NCBI GenBank assembly: GCA_022041995.1
Contig: CP074381.1
Span: 930,001 to 994,000 of the forward strand
DNA: 64,000 nt
Origin: Cupriavidus necator
Lineage (GTDB): Bacteria; Pseudomonadota; Gammaproteobacteria; Burkholderiales; Burkholderiaceae
Reading direction: 5' to 3'
Every line of letters starts with the position of its first letter. Position 1 is the first letter of the stretch. Below are positions 46,604 through 59,865 of the stretch, one piece after another. Both the position numbers and the translations under genes were made by a program. The notes under the pieces are model-generated. The model was not told where the DNA came from, made no database searches, and saw nothing but the letters and a program-made list of their open reading frames with translations.

Positions 46604-48032
46604 GTTGGATGGCGATGGTTTTCAGGGTGGTGAATCCGTACAGGGCCTCGAAGCCCTTCTCGCGGCCGTAGCCGGACTGGCCGGTGCCGCCGAAGGGCAG
46701 CTCCACGCCGCCGCCGGCACCGTAGTTGTTGATAAAGACCTGGCCCGCGCGCAGCTTGTGCGCCAGGCGCAGCTGGCGCCCGCCGTCGCGGGTCCAGACC
46801 CCGGCGACCAGCCCGTAGGGCGTGCCGTTGGCCAGCGCGATGGCTTCGGCCTCAGTGTCGAAGGGCATGGCGGCCAGCAGCGGGCCGAACACTTCTTCCT
46901 GCGCCAGGCGGTGCGCCGGCGGCACGTCGCGGAACAGCATCGGCACCTGGTAGTAGCCAGCCTCGGGCGCCTCGGCCACGATCTGGCCCTGCGCCATCAC
47001 CGACACGCCTGCGTGCTGCGCATCCGAGACAAAGTCCCACACGCGCTGCTGCTGCTTGCGGCTGATCAGCGGCCCGCATTCCAGGTCGAGCTCGGACGGG
47101 CCCACGCGCAGCGACTCGAACACCGACGCCAGCCGGTCGAGCAGGGCGTCATAGACTGGCCGCTCCACCAGCAGGCGGCTGCCGGCCGAGCAGGTCTGGC
47201 CGGCATTCTGCACGATGCCGTTGACCACCACCGGCACCAGCGTATCCAGGTCGGCATCGGCAAAGACGATCTGCGGCGACTTGCCGCCCAGCTCCAGCGT
47301 GACCGGCACGTGGTTCTCGGCGGCCAGCTGGGCCACCTGCTTGCCGGTCTGGGGCGAGCCGGTGAACGAGATATGGTTGACGCCCGGGTGGCGCGCCAGC
47401 GCGGCGCCGGCTTCATGGCCGTAGCCGGTGATGAGATTGAGCGCGCCTTCGGGCAGGCCGGCCTCGGCGGCGATCTCGGCCACGCGCAGCAGCGACAGGC
47501 AGGCGTCCTCGGCCGGCTTGACCACGCAGGCGTTGCCGGCGGCCAGCGCCGCGCCCACGCTGCGCCCGAAGATCTGCAGCGGGTAGTTCCACGGGATGAT
47601 GTGGCCGGTTACGCCGTGGGGCTCGCGCACGGTCAGCACGGTGTAGCCGGGGGTGTAGGGAATGGTCTGGCCGTGCAGCTTGTCGACCGCGCCGGCGTAG
47701 AACTCGAAATAGCGGGCCACGGCGCGGGCATCGGCGCGCGCCTGGCGCAGCGGCTTGCCGGTGTCGCGGGCCTCGAGCGCGGCCAGCTCGTCCTCGTGGG
47801 CGATCAGCGCCACGGCGACGCGGTTGAGCAGGCGTACCCGCTCGGCTGGCGCCATCTGGCCCCAGGCGCCTTCGGCGGCCTGGCGGGCCGCATGGACGGC
47901 GACGTTGATATCGGTGGCGTTGCCGCGTGCGATCTCGGCGAACGGCTCGCCGTTGGACGGATCGAAGACCTTGATGCGCAGGCCGTTGTCGGGCGCGATC
48001 AGGCGGTTGGCGACGAAGTGCTGGGCGTGCAT
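46596..48032 (-). CDS. NAD-dependent aldehyde dehydrogenase
   Basis: A 478-residue enzyme of the ALDH superfamily, oxidising an aldehyde to a carboxylate. Motifs: GHIIPWNYPLQIFGRSVGAALAAGNACVVKPAE, ITGYGHEAGAALARHPGVNHISFTGSPQTGK, Glu in LELGGKSPQ and catalytic C281 in GQTCSAGSR. The C-terminus has EEVFGPLLAAMPFD and PFGGTGQSGYGREKG. It resembles betaine or aminobutyraldehyde dehydrogenases but the substrate is unproved. It is the first gene of the minus-strand unit ALDH - small protein - SDR - MFS, divergent from ppa. Confidence 0.92.
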   Translation of the reverse strand: MHAQHFVANRLIAPDNGLRIKVFDPSNGEPFAEIARGNATDINVAVHAARQAAEGAWGQMAPAERVRLLNRVAVALIAHEDELAALEARDTGKPLRQARADARAVARYFEFYAGAVDKLHGQTIPYTPGYTVLTVREPHGVTGHIIPWNYPLQIFGRSVGAALAAGNACVVKPAEDACLSLLRVAEIAAEAGLPEGALNLITGYGHEAGAALARHPGVNHISFTGSPQTGKQVAQLAAENHVPVTLELGGKSPQIVFADADLDTLVPVVVNGIVQNAGQTCSAGSRLLVERPVYDALLDRLASVFESLRVGPSELDLECGPLISRKQQQRVWDFVSDAQHAGVSVMAQGQIVAEAPEAGYYQVPMLFRDVPPAHRLAQEEVFGPLLAAMPFDTEAEAIALANGTPYGLVAGVWTRDGGRQLRLAHKLRAGQVFINNYGAGGGVELPFGGTGQSGYGREKGFEALYGFTTLKTIAIQHG

Positions 48033-48186
48033 GGGTGGCTCCGGGGCAGCGGGTGCAACAAGGGGGCAGCGTGGCGGCTGCGCTATTCAGTGACGGCTGA
48101 AGAATGCGCCATTATCGCCGACACCGGCCAGCGTGCAATGCGCCGTGCCTGGCCCAGCTGTCAGCCTGCGGTCAGGCATGAGCCGC

Positions 48187-48192
48187 TATAAT
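48187..48192 (+). promoter_or_regulatory. -10 element upstream of ppa
   Basis: A perfect TATAAT lies 43 bases before the ppa start codon. The -35 region is weak by eye. Confidence 0.6.
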
Positions 48193-48234
48193 GCCCGCCA
48201 TCCAACAACACCGCGCAGGCATCTGGAGAACCGC

Positions 48235-48762
48235 ATGAGCTTCAACCTCGTAACCCCGGGCAAGGACATCCCCAACGATTTCAACGTCATCATCGAGATC
48301 TCGGCCCAGAGCGATCCGGTGAAGTACGAGGCCGACAAGGAAACCGGCCTGCTGTTCGTCGACCGCTTTATCGGCACCGGCATGCGCTATCCGGCCAACT
48401 ACGGCTATATCCCGCAGACGCTGTCGGGCGACGGCGACCCGGTGGACGTGCTGGTGCTGTCGCCGTTCCCGATCCTGGCCGGCGCCGTGGTGCGCTGCCG
48501 TGCACTCGGCATGCTGAAGATGACCGACGAGTCGGGCGTGGACGCCAAGCTTGTCGCCGTGCCGCTGGACAAGCTGTCGCCGGCCACTGCCTACATGAAG
48601 GGCCTGTCGGACGTGCCGCAGAACCAGCTAGACCAGATCAAGCACTTCTTTGAGCACTACAAGGCACTGGAAGCCGGCAAGTGGGTCAAGGTCGAAGGCT
48701 GGGCCGGCATCGAGGAAGCCCACAAGGAAATCACCGACGGCGTGGCCAACTACAAGAAGTAA
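48235..48762 (+). CDS. ppa: Inorganic pyrophosphatase
   Basis: A 175-residue cytoplasmic family I pyrophosphatase that hydrolyses PPi from biosynthetic reactions. Active-site motifs: [38 protein letters not shown], the metal-binding [12 protein letters not shown] and the C-terminal KVEGW. Full family length. ATG 48235 has TGGAGAACC upstream. It stands alone between a TATAAT promoter and an intrinsic terminator. Confidence 0.98.
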   Translation: MSFNLVTPGKDIPNDFNVIIEISAQSDPVKYEADKETGLLFVDRFIGTGMRYPANYGYIPQTLSGDGDPVDVLVLSPFPILAGAVVRCRALGMLKMTDESGVDAKLVAVPLDKLSPATAYMKGLSDVPQNQLDQIKHFFEHYKALEAGKWVKVEGWAGIEEAHKEITDGVANYKK

Positions 48763-48780
48763 GCTGAGCCGCCGCTGAAG

Positions 48781-48805
48781 AAGCCCCGCTCCGGCGGGGT
48801 TTTTT
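48781..48805 (+). terminator. Intrinsic terminator of ppa
   Basis: Arms CCCCGC and GCGGGG enclose a TCCG loop followed by TTTTTT. It lies 18 bases after the ppa stop. Confidence 0.9.
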
Positions 48806-48886
48806 GTTGCCGCGCGCTTGACGCACGGCAGCACCCGGGCAAGTGCCTTGCGCTACGCTATGCGGGTGCTGACAAGAGGAGTTCCC

Positions 48887-49459
48887 ATGAATCCCATCAC
48901 CGAAATCCAGGCATTGCCGCAGGCCCAGTCGCGGCTGCGCCGCTATGACCGGCTGGCGGTGTGCTTCCACTGGGCGGTGTTCCTGCTGGTGGCGCTGGCC
49001 TATGCCGCGATCGAGCTGAAGGGCAGTTTTGCCAAGGGCACGCCGCCACGCGCGCTGGCGATGACGGTCCATGAATGGGCGGGCGCGCTGGTGCTGGTGC
49101 TGGCGGTGCCGCGCCTGCTGTGGCGCCTGGTGCGCGGGGCGCCCGCGCCGGAGCCGGGAGCGCGCTGGATGCAGCTGGCCGGCGAGGCCATGCACTGGGT
49201 GCTCTACCTGTATATCCTGGCCCAGCCGCTGCTGGGGTTGCTGGCAATGAACGCCGGCGGCCACCTGCTGGCGCTGCCTTCGCTGGGGATAGACGTGCCA
49301 GCGCTGGTGGCGGCCGACCCGGCGCTGAAGGACACCGTCAAGGCAATCCACGAGACCCTGGGCACCGCCTTTTACCTGGTGATCGGGCTGCACGCGATGG
49401 CGTCGCTGTTCCACCACTACATGCTGGGCGACAACACGCTGCGGCGGATGTGGCGTTGA
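48887..49459 (+). CDS. Cytochrome b561
   Basis: A 190-residue inner-membrane diheme cytochrome. Four transmembrane helices carry the expected heme His residues: CFHWAVFLLVALAY, MTVHEWAGALVLVLAV, EAMHWVLYLYILAQPLLG and AIHETLGTAFYLVIGLHAMASLFHHYM. These proteins move electrons between quinol and periplasmic partners, and CybB-type members act as superoxide:quinone oxidoreductases. Start 48887 has AAGAGGAG upstream. No partner gene is seen next to it. Confidence 0.92.
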   Translation: MNPITEIQALPQAQSRLRRYDRLAVCFHWAVFLLVALAYAAIELKGSFAKGTPPRALAMTVHEWAGALVLVLAVPRLLWRLVRGAPAPEPGARWMQLAGEAMHWVLYLYILAQPLLGLLAMNAGGHLLALPSLGIDVPALVAADPALKDTVKAIHETLGTAFYLVIGLHAMASLFHHYMLGDNTLRRMWR

Positions 49460-49475
49460 TCGCTGCGCGGAGTTT

Positions 49476-50729
49476 TCAGGCGCGGGCGAACGGGTTGCGT
49501 TCGCCCAGCTCGTCCAGGTAGGCATCGATGCCCTGGCGCTCGCGCTCCAGGAAGCGCTCGACGGCATCGGCAAAGGCGGGATGGGCCAGCCAGTGGGCCG
49601 AGCGCGTGGCCACCGGCAGGAAGCCGCGCGCCATCTTGTGCTCGCCCTGGGCGCCGCCTTCAAAGGTGCCTATGCCTTGCTCGATGCAGAATTCCAGCGG
49701 CTGGTAGTACGCGGTTTCGAAGTGCAGGCAGGCGTGGTGCTCCAGTGCGCCCCAGTAGCGCCCGTAGAGCGTGCTGACTTCGGGCCTGTCGTCATAGACC
49801 AGCAGCGAGCTGGCGATGGGCTGGCCCTCGCGCTCGGCGATCACCAGCAGCAGGTGCTGCGGCATGGCGGCGCCGATGCGCCGGAAGAAATCCAGGTTCA
49901 GGTAGGGCGTGGAATGGTGCTCGCGGTAAGTCTGGCGATAGCACCGGTTGAAGAACTTCCACGCGTCGTCGTCGATCTGCGCGCCACGCAGGCGCCGCAA
50001 GGTGATGCCGGCCTGCGCAACCTGGCGGCGCTCGGCGCGGATGTTCTTGCGCTTTTTCTGCGACAGCGTGGCGAGGAAGTCGTCGAAGCTGCCATAGCCG
50101 CTGTTGGTCCAGTGGAACTGCACGCCGTGCCGCATCAGCATGCCGGCCTGCTGCATCAGGGCGGCCTCCGCCTCGTCGGGAAACAGGATGTGCAGCGACG
50201 ACATCTGGCTTTCGGCGGCCAGCGCCAGCGCCATCTGCAGCAGCATGCGGCGCGCATGGGCGTCTTCGGCCAGCAGCCGCGCGCCGCGCACCGGCGTGAA
50301 GGGAATTGCCGCCAGCCATTTGGGGTAGTACTCGAGCCCGTTGCGGGCATAGGCGTCGGCCCAGGCCCAGTCGAAGACATATTCGCCATAGGAATGCGCC
50401 TTGGCGTAAAGCGGCATGGCCGCGGCCAGCCGTTCCGGCTGGCCGTCCGTGGCCGGCGCCCATAACGTCAGGTAGCGCGGGTTCCACCCGGTTTCGGCGC
50501 AGGCGCTGCCGCTGGCGTGCAGGGCGTGCAGGAAGGCATGCTTCAGGAACGGCGTGGCGTCGGCGTGGTGCGCCACCAGGGCGTCCCAGGCGGCGGCATC
50601 GATCTCGCCCAGGTCGGAGATGATCTCGGTACGGTATTCCTGCGCAGGGTCGCCTGCCGCCTTGCGCTTGTGCTGTGCCGGCCGGCGCTGGTCTTTGCCC
50701 TCGCCGGGCGCGCATGATTCAGACTGCAT
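49476..50729 (-). CDS. GNAT/FemAB-like protein (DUF482 family)
   Basis: A 417-residue protein with a double GNAT-like fold. Markers: EIDAAAWDALVAHHADATPFLKHAFLHALHASGSAC, PLYAKAHSYGEYVFDWAWADAYARNGLEYYPKW, FHWTNSGYGSFDDFLATLSQKKRKNIRAERRQV and FEGGAQGEHKMARGFLPVATRSAHWL. These are typical of the PF04339 family, often labelled peptidoglycan-related. The true substrate is unknown. It is convergent with cytochrome b561 and divergent from nadE. Confidence 0.85.
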   Translation of the reverse strand: MQSESCAPGEGKDQRRPAQHKRKAAGDPAQEYRTEIISDLGEIDAAAWDALVAHHADATPFLKHAFLHALHASGSACAETGWNPRYLTLWAPATDGQPERLAAAMPLYAKAHSYGEYVFDWAWADAYARNGLEYYPKWLAAIPFTPVRGARLLAEDAHARRMLLQMALALAAESQMSSLHILFPDEAEAALMQQAGMLMRHGVQFHWTNSGYGSFDDFLATLSQKKRKNIRAERRQVAQAGITLRRLRGAQIDDDAWKFFNRCYRQTYREHHSTPYLNLDFFRRIGAAMPQHLLLVIAEREGQPIASSLLVYDDRPEVSTLYGRYWGALEHHACLHFETAYYQPLEFCIEQGIGTFEGGAQGEHKMARGFLPVATRSAHWLAHPAFADAVERFLERERQGIDAYLDELGERNPFARA

Positions 50730-50919
50730 TGCACCAGTTTCCGTCTGTGGGTCGGTCGAGTCTACCGGAAACGATGCGCCGTTGCTGTGCTGCGCGGCAG
50801 GCTCGGGGCGGCCGTCGTAAAATGGAACATCCTCGTCACCAGTGCCGCCGAGGCATCCCGGGATGCTTCAGGCGGCCCGCCTGCGCGTGGCATGGTCCGT
50901 CCGATCACCAAGGCCCGAT

Positions 50920-52967
<2,048 letters not shown>

Positions 52968-53005
52968 GCGCAGCGCCGGTCATGCCCCGGCGCTTGGGTG
53001 GCGGC

Positions 53006-53048
53006 TTGTGCACAGATTCTCCAGTGGCTGTCCACAGGTTTATCCACA
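53006..53048. promoter_or_regulatory. Cluster of DnaA-box-like sequences
   Basis: A perfect TTATCCACA lies at 53040-53048, with two 7/9 matches in the same direction: CTGTCCACA at 53028-53036 and TTGTGCACA at 53006-53014. They lie between nadE and glnB, about 170 bases before the glnB start. Confidence 0.55.
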
Positions 53049-53191
53049 GGACCGGGGCGTGCGCGGAGGCGCGCTGGCCAACGCTGCGGCCGCGCCGGCT
53101 GTGGGGTAGGCGGAAATGCAAGCGGCCAAGGGCTGGTAAAATGCCTGCCGGAGAGCGCCGCGACCGCGGCGATGCGCCGCCAGGCGTGTGA

Positions 53192-53554
<363 letters not shown>

Positions 53555-53571
53555 GCCACGCGCCAGGATAG

Positions 53572-53601
53572 AAAAACGCCGCCTTGCAGGGCGGCGTTTT
53601 T
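53572..53601. terminator. Bidirectional terminator between glnB and the YadS-like gene
   Basis: 12-base arms AAAAACGCCGCC and GGCGGCGTTTTT enclose a TTGCAG loop. The A and T runs on both sides allow use by both convergent genes. Confidence 0.92.
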
Positions 53602-53617
53602 GTTGGCGGGGCGCCTT

Positions 53618-54259
53618 TCAGCTGGGCAGCTTCCATCCGTACCGCACTGACACCAGCCGCATGGCGATGATCGCCAGCGCCCCGGTCAGCAGCGCCGCTT
53701 CCTGCTGCACCGCCAGCCAGGTCATGCCGACATAGATCCAGCAGCCGATAAAGGAGCAGGTGGCATAGGGCGAGCGGTCGCGCAGGATCATCGGCACCTC
53801 ATTGCACAGCACGTCGCGCACCACGCCGCCGAACACCGCCGAGATGATGCCCATCATCACCGCCACGGTGGGCGGCATCTGTGCCACCAGCGCCAGCGAG
53901 GCGCCGGTTACGGAGAACAGCCCCAGCCCGATCGCGTCGGCGACGATCATGGCCCGGTCCGAGGCCACGCGGCTGACCACGCGCAGCACGAATGAGGCGC
54001 CGAATGACATCACGAAGATCAGCAGCACGTAGCCTTCGTGGTCTACCCAGTAGAACGGGCGCCGGTCCAGCAGCACGTCGCGCACGGTGCCGCCGCCAAA
54101 GGCGGTGGCAAACGCCACCACGAAGGTGCCCACCACGTCCAGGCGCTGCTTGCGCGCGTCGACCACGCCCGAGACCGCAAAGGCGAGCACGCCGATCACC
54201 TCCATGATGTGGAGGATCAGGGGCAGCCGCCCCATCAGCAATTCAAGCGGGAGATGCAT
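53618..54259 (-). CDS. YadS-type (UPF0126/TRIC-like) membrane protein
   Basis: A 213-residue protein with about seven transmembrane helices built from two repeats: IGVLAFAVSGVVDARKQRLDVVGTFVVAFATAFGGGTVRDVLLDR, and IGLGLFSVTGASLALVAQMPPTVAVMMGIISAVFGGVVRDVLCNE. The GGGTVRD and GGVVRD motifs mark the Gly_transporter/TRIC family, whose members have been described as cation channels or glycine transporters. It lies 15 bases downstream of the Smr gene and is likely cotranscribed. Start codon not fully certain (54259 or 54235). Confidence 0.9.
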   Translation of the reverse strand: MHLPLELLMGRLPLILHIMEVIGVLAFAVSGVVDARKQRLDVVGTFVVAFATAFGGGTVRDVLLDRRPFYWVDHEGYVLLIFVMSFGASFVLRVVSRVASDRAMIVADAIGLGLFSVTGASLALVAQMPPTVAVMMGIISAVFGGVVRDVLCNEVPMILRDRSPYATCSFIGCWIYVGMTWLAVQQEAALLTGALAIIAMRLVSVRYGWKLPS

Positions 54260-54274
54260 CCGGGCGCGGGTGCG

Positions 54275-54949
54275 TCAGGAGCGCGGCTGGCGCAGCAGCA
54301 CCATCAGTGCGCCGGCGCCGCCTTCGGCCTCGCGCGCCTGCACGAAGGCGAGCACTTCCTCCTTCTGCACCAGCCAGCTGCGCACCTTGCCCTTGAGCAC
54401 CGGCAGCTTGTCGGGCGAGCCCAGGCCCTTGCCGTGGATCACGCGCACGCAGCGCACGCCATTGCGCACCGAGCGGCGCAGGAACTCGGCCAGCGCCTCG
54501 CGCGCCTCGTCGCTGCGCAGGCCGTGCAGGTCGACCTTGTCCTGCGGCACCCATTCGCCGCGGCGCAGCTTGCGGATCACGTCCATGCCGATGCCGGGCC
54601 GGCGGAACGACAGGGTCTCGTCGGTTTCCAGCAGGCTTTCCACGTCGAATTCATCGGACAGCGAGGCCGCCAGCACGGCTTCGTCGTTGCGGCGCGACTG
54701 CACCGGCACCGGGGCGGGCTTGCTGGCGGGCACGGGGGCGCGGTTGCGGTCGCGCAGCTGGCTGACCTGGCCCACGCTGGTGCGGAAGACGTCGGCTTCC
54801 TCGCGGGCGCGCCGGGCGGCCTGCTCGGCGGCCACGCGCTCGGCTTCGCGGCGCTCGGTATCGGCCTTGAGGGTGTCGCGCAGCCTGGCAAGGTCGTTCA
54901 GGCCGAAACGTTGGGGCGGTCGGTCGGGTTTGCGGGCGCCGTGCGTCAT
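54275..54949 (-). CDS. Smr domain protein
   Basis: A 224-residue protein. The N-terminal half is a charged, possibly coiled-coil region (LRDTLKADTERREAERVAAEQAARRAREEAD). The C-terminal Smr domain has the conserved DLHGLRSDEAREALAEFL and CVRVIHGKGLGSPDKLPVLKGKVRSWL. Smr domains nick or cleave nucleic acids; SmrB-type proteins act on mRNA in collided ribosomes in E. coli. This is a stand-alone Smr without the MutS part. Start 54949 has CGGAGATT upstream. Confidence 0.9.
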   Translation of the reverse strand: MTHGARKPDRPPQRFGLNDLARLRDTLKADTERREAERVAAEQAARRAREEADVFRTSVGQVSQLRDRNRAPVPASKPAPVPVQSRRNDEAVLAASLSDEFDVESLLETDETLSFRRPGIGMDVIRKLRRGEWVPQDKVDLHGLRSDEAREALAEFLRRSVRNGVRCVRVIHGKGLGSPDKLPVLKGKVRSWLVQKEEVLAFVQAREAEGGAGALMVLLRQPRS

Positions 54950-55071
54950 TGAGAATCTCCGGGGGCTCGGCGCAGATTATATCGACTGACGGGGCGGCAA
55001 GAGGGCGGCACGAGATGCCGGGGGGACGCGCCGGCGGGCCGTGGCGGCCCGGCCGGCGGAGGGAGCTGTGC

Positions 55072-56099
<1,028 letters not shown>

Positions 56100-56282
56100 A
56101 GAGGAGCGGCATTTGCTCACTGTTGCAAATTCCAATGAGTGCGATAGTCTCAGGCCACGTTAAAATGGCCGCCACGATGACCGTCAGTCACCCGGTGAGT
56201 GACCACTGACCGATGCCGGCATCGGCTCTGAATGCACCCGATCAGCATCCGGAATCACCTTACACGCGAGTCTTAACCAGGC

Positions 56283-58619
56283 ATGGCCCGAGCTACCACG
56301 ACCACCCGCACCGATCCCTCAGCCTTGCCATCCCGCATCGGCAAACTGCTGGGCGAGGTCCGCTGGTTCCTGTTGCTGGCCGTCACGCTGGGCTTCCTGT
56401 GCGTGCTGGCCAGCTACAGCAAGACGGATCCCGGCTGGTCGCATGCCAACCAGGTTGCCGATATCCACAACCTGGGCGGGCGCGTCGGCGCCTGGGTGGC
56501 CGACGTGCTGTTCTTTATCTTCGGCTTTTCCGCCTACTGGCTGGCGGTGCTGCTGGTGCGCCGTTGCTGGCGCGGCTGGCGCACGCTGACCGCCGAGCTG
56601 CCCGAGCGCGCGGACCACGCCCTGCACCGCCAGGGCGTGACCGTCAGCTGGATCGGCTTTGGGCTGACCCTGTTCTCCAGCATGGGCCTGGAGGCAATCC
56701 GCATGTACCCGCTGCGCGCCGCGCTGCCGCGCGCGCCGGGCGGGGTGCTGGGCGACCTGCTGGGCGGCTGGCTGCAGGTGGCTCTGGGTTTCACCGGCGC
56801 GACCCTGCTGCTATTGCTGCTGCTGGCGATCGGGCTGTCACTGTTCTTCCATTTCTCCTGGCTGACCGTGGCCGAGCACGTCGGCGGCTTTGTCGAGACC
56901 CTGTTCCTGGGCTTCAAGGCCCGCCGCGAGAGCAAGCAGGACCGCATCATCGGCGAGGCCGCCAAGACCGAGCGCAAGGAAACCGTCGAGGTGCAGCGCG
57001 TGCGCATCGAAGAGGCGGCGCCGGTGCAGATCGTGCGCCCGCAGGCGGTGCCCAAGCATGAGCGCGTCGAGCGCGAGAAGCAGCAGCCGCTGTTTGCCGA
57101 TATCCAGGACTCGGACCTGCCGCCGCTGTCGCTGCTGGACCCGATCCCGCCGCACCAGGAAACCGTCAGCGCCGAGACCCTGGAATTCACCTCGCGCCTG
57201 ATCGAGAAGAAGCTCAAGGACTTCGGCGTCGAGGTCAAGGTGGTGGCGGCCTACCCGGGCCCGGTCATTACCCGCTATGAGATCGAGCCGGCCACAGGCG
57301 TCAAGGGCAGCCAGGTGGTGAACCTGGCGCGCGATCTGGCGCGTTCGCTGTCGCTGGTGTCGATCCGCGTGGTCGAGACCATCCCGGGCAAGAATTACAT
57401 GGGGCTGGAGCTGCCCAACCCGAAGCGCCAGACCGTGCGCCTGTCGGAAATCCTCGGCTCGCAGGTCTACAACGAGAGCGCGTCCAGCCTGACCATGGCG
57501 CTGGGCAAGGACATCGCCGGCAAGCCGATGGTGGCCGACCTGGCCCGCATGCCGCACTGCATGGTGGCCGGCACCACCGGCTCGGGCAAGTCGGTCGGCA
57601 TCAACGCGATGATCCTGTCGCTGCTGTACAAGTCCAAGCCCGAGAGCGTGCGCCTGATCCTGATCGACCCGAAGATGCTCGAAATGAGCGTCTACGAAGG
57701 CATTCCGCACCTGTTGTGCCCGGTGGTGACCGACATGCGCCAGGCCGGCAATGCCCTGAACTGGGCGGTCGGCGAGATGGAGCGCCGCTACAAGCTGATG
57801 AGCAAGCTGGGCGTGCGCAACCTGGCCGGCTACAACAAGAAGATCGACGAGGCCGCGGCCCGCGAAGAGAAGATCCCCAACCCGTTCAGCCTGACCCCGG
57901 ACGCCCCGGAGCCGCTGGACCGGCTGCCCACCATCGTCATCGTCATCGACGAGCTGGCCGACCTGATGATGGTGGTCGGCAAGAAGGTGGAAGAACTGAT
58001 CGCCCGCATCGCGCAGAAGGCGCGCGCGGCCGGCCTGCACCTGGTGCTGGCCACGCAGCGCCCGTCGGTGGACGTGATCACCGGCCTGATCAAGGCCAAC
58101 GTGCCGACCCGGATCGCGTTCCAGGTCAGCAGCAAGATCGACTCGCGCACCATCCTTGACCAGCAGGGCGCCGAAGCGCTGCTGGGCATGGGCGACATGC
58201 TCTACCTGGCGCCGGGCACCGGCCTGCCGGTGCGCGTGCACGGCGCCTTTGTATCGGACGAGGAAGTCCACCGCGTGGTAGAGAAGCTCAAGGAATCCGG
58301 CGAGGCCAACTACATTGAAGGCATCCTGGAAGGCGGCCTGACCGATGACGCCGGCGGTGGCGACGGGTTTGGCGGCGGTGCCGGCATCGGCGGGGGCGGC
58401 GGCGAGGCCGATCCGCTGTACGACCAGGCGGTCGAGGTGGTGCTGAAGAACCGGCGCGCGTCGATCTCGCTGGTGCAGCGCCATCTGCGCATCGGCTACA
58501 ACCGTGCCGCGCGGCTGCTCGAAGACATGGAAAAGGCCGGGATGGTCTCGGCCATGTCGGGCAACGGCAACCGCGACATCCTGGTGCAGGGTGGCGGTGC
58601 CGCCCGCGAAGATGAGTGA
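56283..58619 (+). CDS. ftsK: DNA translocase FtsK
   Basis: A 778-residue septal DNA pump that clears chromosome termini and activates XerCD. It has four N-terminal transmembrane segments (about residues 27-190) and a short linker. The RecA-like motor has Walker A GTTGSGKS at 430-437 and Walker [20 protein letters not shown] Gly-rich stretch at about 690-710 leads to the C-terminal gamma winged helix ([38 protein letters not shown]) that reads KOPS. The linker is much shorter than in E. coli. It is divergent from trxB and followed by lolA, a common order. Confidence 0.97.
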   Translation: MARATTTTRTDPSALPSRIGKLLGEVRWFLLLAVTLGFLCVLASYSKTDPGWSHANQVADIHNLGGRVGAWVADVLFFIFGFSAYWLAVLLVRRCWRGWRTLTAELPERADHALHRQGVTVSWIGFGLTLFSSMGLEAIRMYPLRAALPRAPGGVLGDLLGGWLQVALGFTGATLLLLLLLAIGLSLFFHFSWLTVAEHVGGFVETLFLGFKARRESKQDRIIGEAAKTERKETVEVQRVRIEEAAPVQIVRPQAVPKHERVEREKQQPLFADIQDSDLPPLSLLDPIPPHQETVSAETLEFTSRLIEKKLKDFGVEVKVVAAYPGPVITRYEIEPATGVKGSQVVNLARDLARSLSLVSIRVVETIPGKNYMGLELPNPKRQTVRLSEILGSQVYNESASSLTMALGKDIAGKPMVADLARMPHCMVAGTTGSGKSVGINAMILSLLYKSKPESVRLILIDPKMLEMSVYEGIPHLLCPVVTDMRQAGNALNWAVGEMERRYKLMSKLGVRNLAGYNKKIDEAAAREEKIPNPFSLTPDAPEPLDRLPTIVIVIDELADLMMVVGKKVEELIARIAQKARAAGLHLVLATQRPSVDVITGLIKANVPTRIAFQVSSKIDSRTILDQQGAEALLGMGDMLYLAPGTGLPVRVHGAFVSDEEVHRVVEKLKESGEANYIEGILEGGLTDDAGGGDGFGGGAGIGGGGGEADPLYDQAVEVVLKNRRASISLVQRHLRIGYNRAARLLEDMEKAGMVSAMSGNGNRDILVQGGGAAREDE

Positions 58620-58767
58620 GCGCCGCTCGCGCAGCCCTCGTAATATCCGGTTACCCGCCGGCTTGCGGCGCGCGGAATCCCGGGGCTGCCGGCGGCTCTA
58701 ATAGGACAGGTTGCCGGTGCCCGACGCGGCGCAGGCAACGCACCCTACAACTACCAGGACCCGAACC

Positions 58768-59403
58768 ATGCGAAACCGCATCCTCGTGTCGGCTTGCGCC
58801 GCGCTGGCGATGTTTGCCCTCCAGGCGCCGGCCCATGCCGCCGCCACCGACCAGTTGCAGAGCTTTGTCACCGGCGTGAAGAGCGCGCGCGGCGAGTTCA
58901 CGCAGCGCCAGGTCAAGGGACAGGGCGCCAACGGCAAGGTGACCGGCACCTCCAGCGGCACCTTTGTCTTCTCGCGCCCGGGCAAGTTCACCTGGCGCTA
59001 TACCAAGCCCTACGACCAGCTGTTGCAGGCCGACGGCCAGACCCTGTACATCTACGACAAGGACCTGAACCAGGTCACCGAGCGCAAGCTCGACGGCGCG
59101 CTCGGCTCCAGCCCGGCGGCGATCCTGTTCGGCAGCAATGACCTGGAAAAGAACTTCGTGGTCAAGAACGGCCCGACGCGCGATGGCGTAGAGTGGCTGG
59201 AGCTGACGCCCAAGGCCAAGGACACGCAGTTCGAGCGCATCGGCATCGGCTTCAAGGCCGGCAACCTTGAAGCCATGGAGCTGCGCGACGCGTTCGGCAA
59301 CACCACGCTGCTGACCTTCACGGGCATGCAGAAAAACCCGCCGCTGGCGGCCGATGCATTCCGGTTCACGGTGCCCAAGGGCGCCGATGTGATGAAGCAG
59401 TGA
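58768..59403 (+). CDS. lolA: Outer-membrane lipoprotein carrier protein LolA
   Basis: A 211-residue periplasmic chaperone that carries lipoproteins from LolCDE to LolB. A signal peptide (about residues 1-25, ending AHAA) precedes the LolA fold: [63 protein letters not shown] and the C-terminal [14 protein letters not shown]. Start 58768 lies before a basic MRNR; there is no strong ribosome site, only CAGGACC. It lies 148 bases after ftsK and is likely independently or jointly transcribed. Confidence 0.96.
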   Translation: MRNRILVSACAALAMFALQAPAHAAATDQLQSFVTGVKSARGEFTQRQVKGQGANGKVTGTSSGTFVFSRPGKFTWRYTKPYDQLLQADGQTLYIYDKDLNQVTERKLDGALGSSPAAILFGSNDLEKNFVVKNGPTRDGVEWLELTPKAKDTQFERIGIGFKAGNLEAMELRDAFGNTTLLTFTGMQKNPPLAADAFRFTVPKGADVMKQ

Positions 59404-59411
59404 GGCCCGCC

Positions 59412-59849
59412 ATGAACGATCCGCAGGAAGCTCCCGCAGTCACCATCTGTTCCCGGCGCCGCCGGCGCGCCGTGTTGCTGGCCAGTGCCGGCGCGCTGCT
59501 GTTGACGGCATGTGCCAGCAGCGGCGGCGGCGCCAGCAAGTTCGATGTCGATTCCTTCTTGCGCGCATCGGACTCGGCGTTGCCCGAAGTGCTGGGCAAT
59601 GGGGCCTTCCTCACGGCCACGCGCGTGCCTGCCACCGACTGCGCGGTGATGCTGCAATCGGCCAGCACCGGCGTACTGGAAGACCTGCCGCCGAGCAGCA
59701 GCGCGCGCGGCCCGGCCTGGCTGTTGCACCCGAAGGACAAGACCGGCGAGGTGTGGCTGGTGGTCAGCGAGTCCGGCGGCGAGCGCACCTGCCACGGCCC
59801 GTTGCCGGCCGACGCCATGCAGGCGCTGACCGCCCGGGCCAAGGGCTGA
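59412..59849 (+). CDS. Lipoprotein of unknown function after lolA
   Basis: A 145-residue protein. The long n-region has RRRRR, followed by a hydrophobic core and a lipobox LLTAC (lipidated Cys about residue 34). The mature domain has two more cysteines (DCAVMLQ and RTCHGP) that may form a disulfide. I recognise no family. It lies 8 bases after lolA and is surely cotranscribed, so it may be a LolA client. Confidence 0.75.
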   Translation: MNDPQEAPAVTICSRRRRRAVLLASAGALLLTACASSGGGASKFDVDSFLRASDSALPEVLGNGAFLTATRVPATDCAVMLQSASTGVLEDLPPSSSARGPAWLLHPKDKTGEVWLVVSESGGERTCHGPLPADAMQALTARAKG

Positions 59850-59865
59850 ACCTGAGGCGCCGCCG

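Noticed and set aside
56838..58484. 548-codon minus-strand frame opposite ftsK
   Set aside because: Shadow of the strong ftsK codon bias; no domain resemblance.
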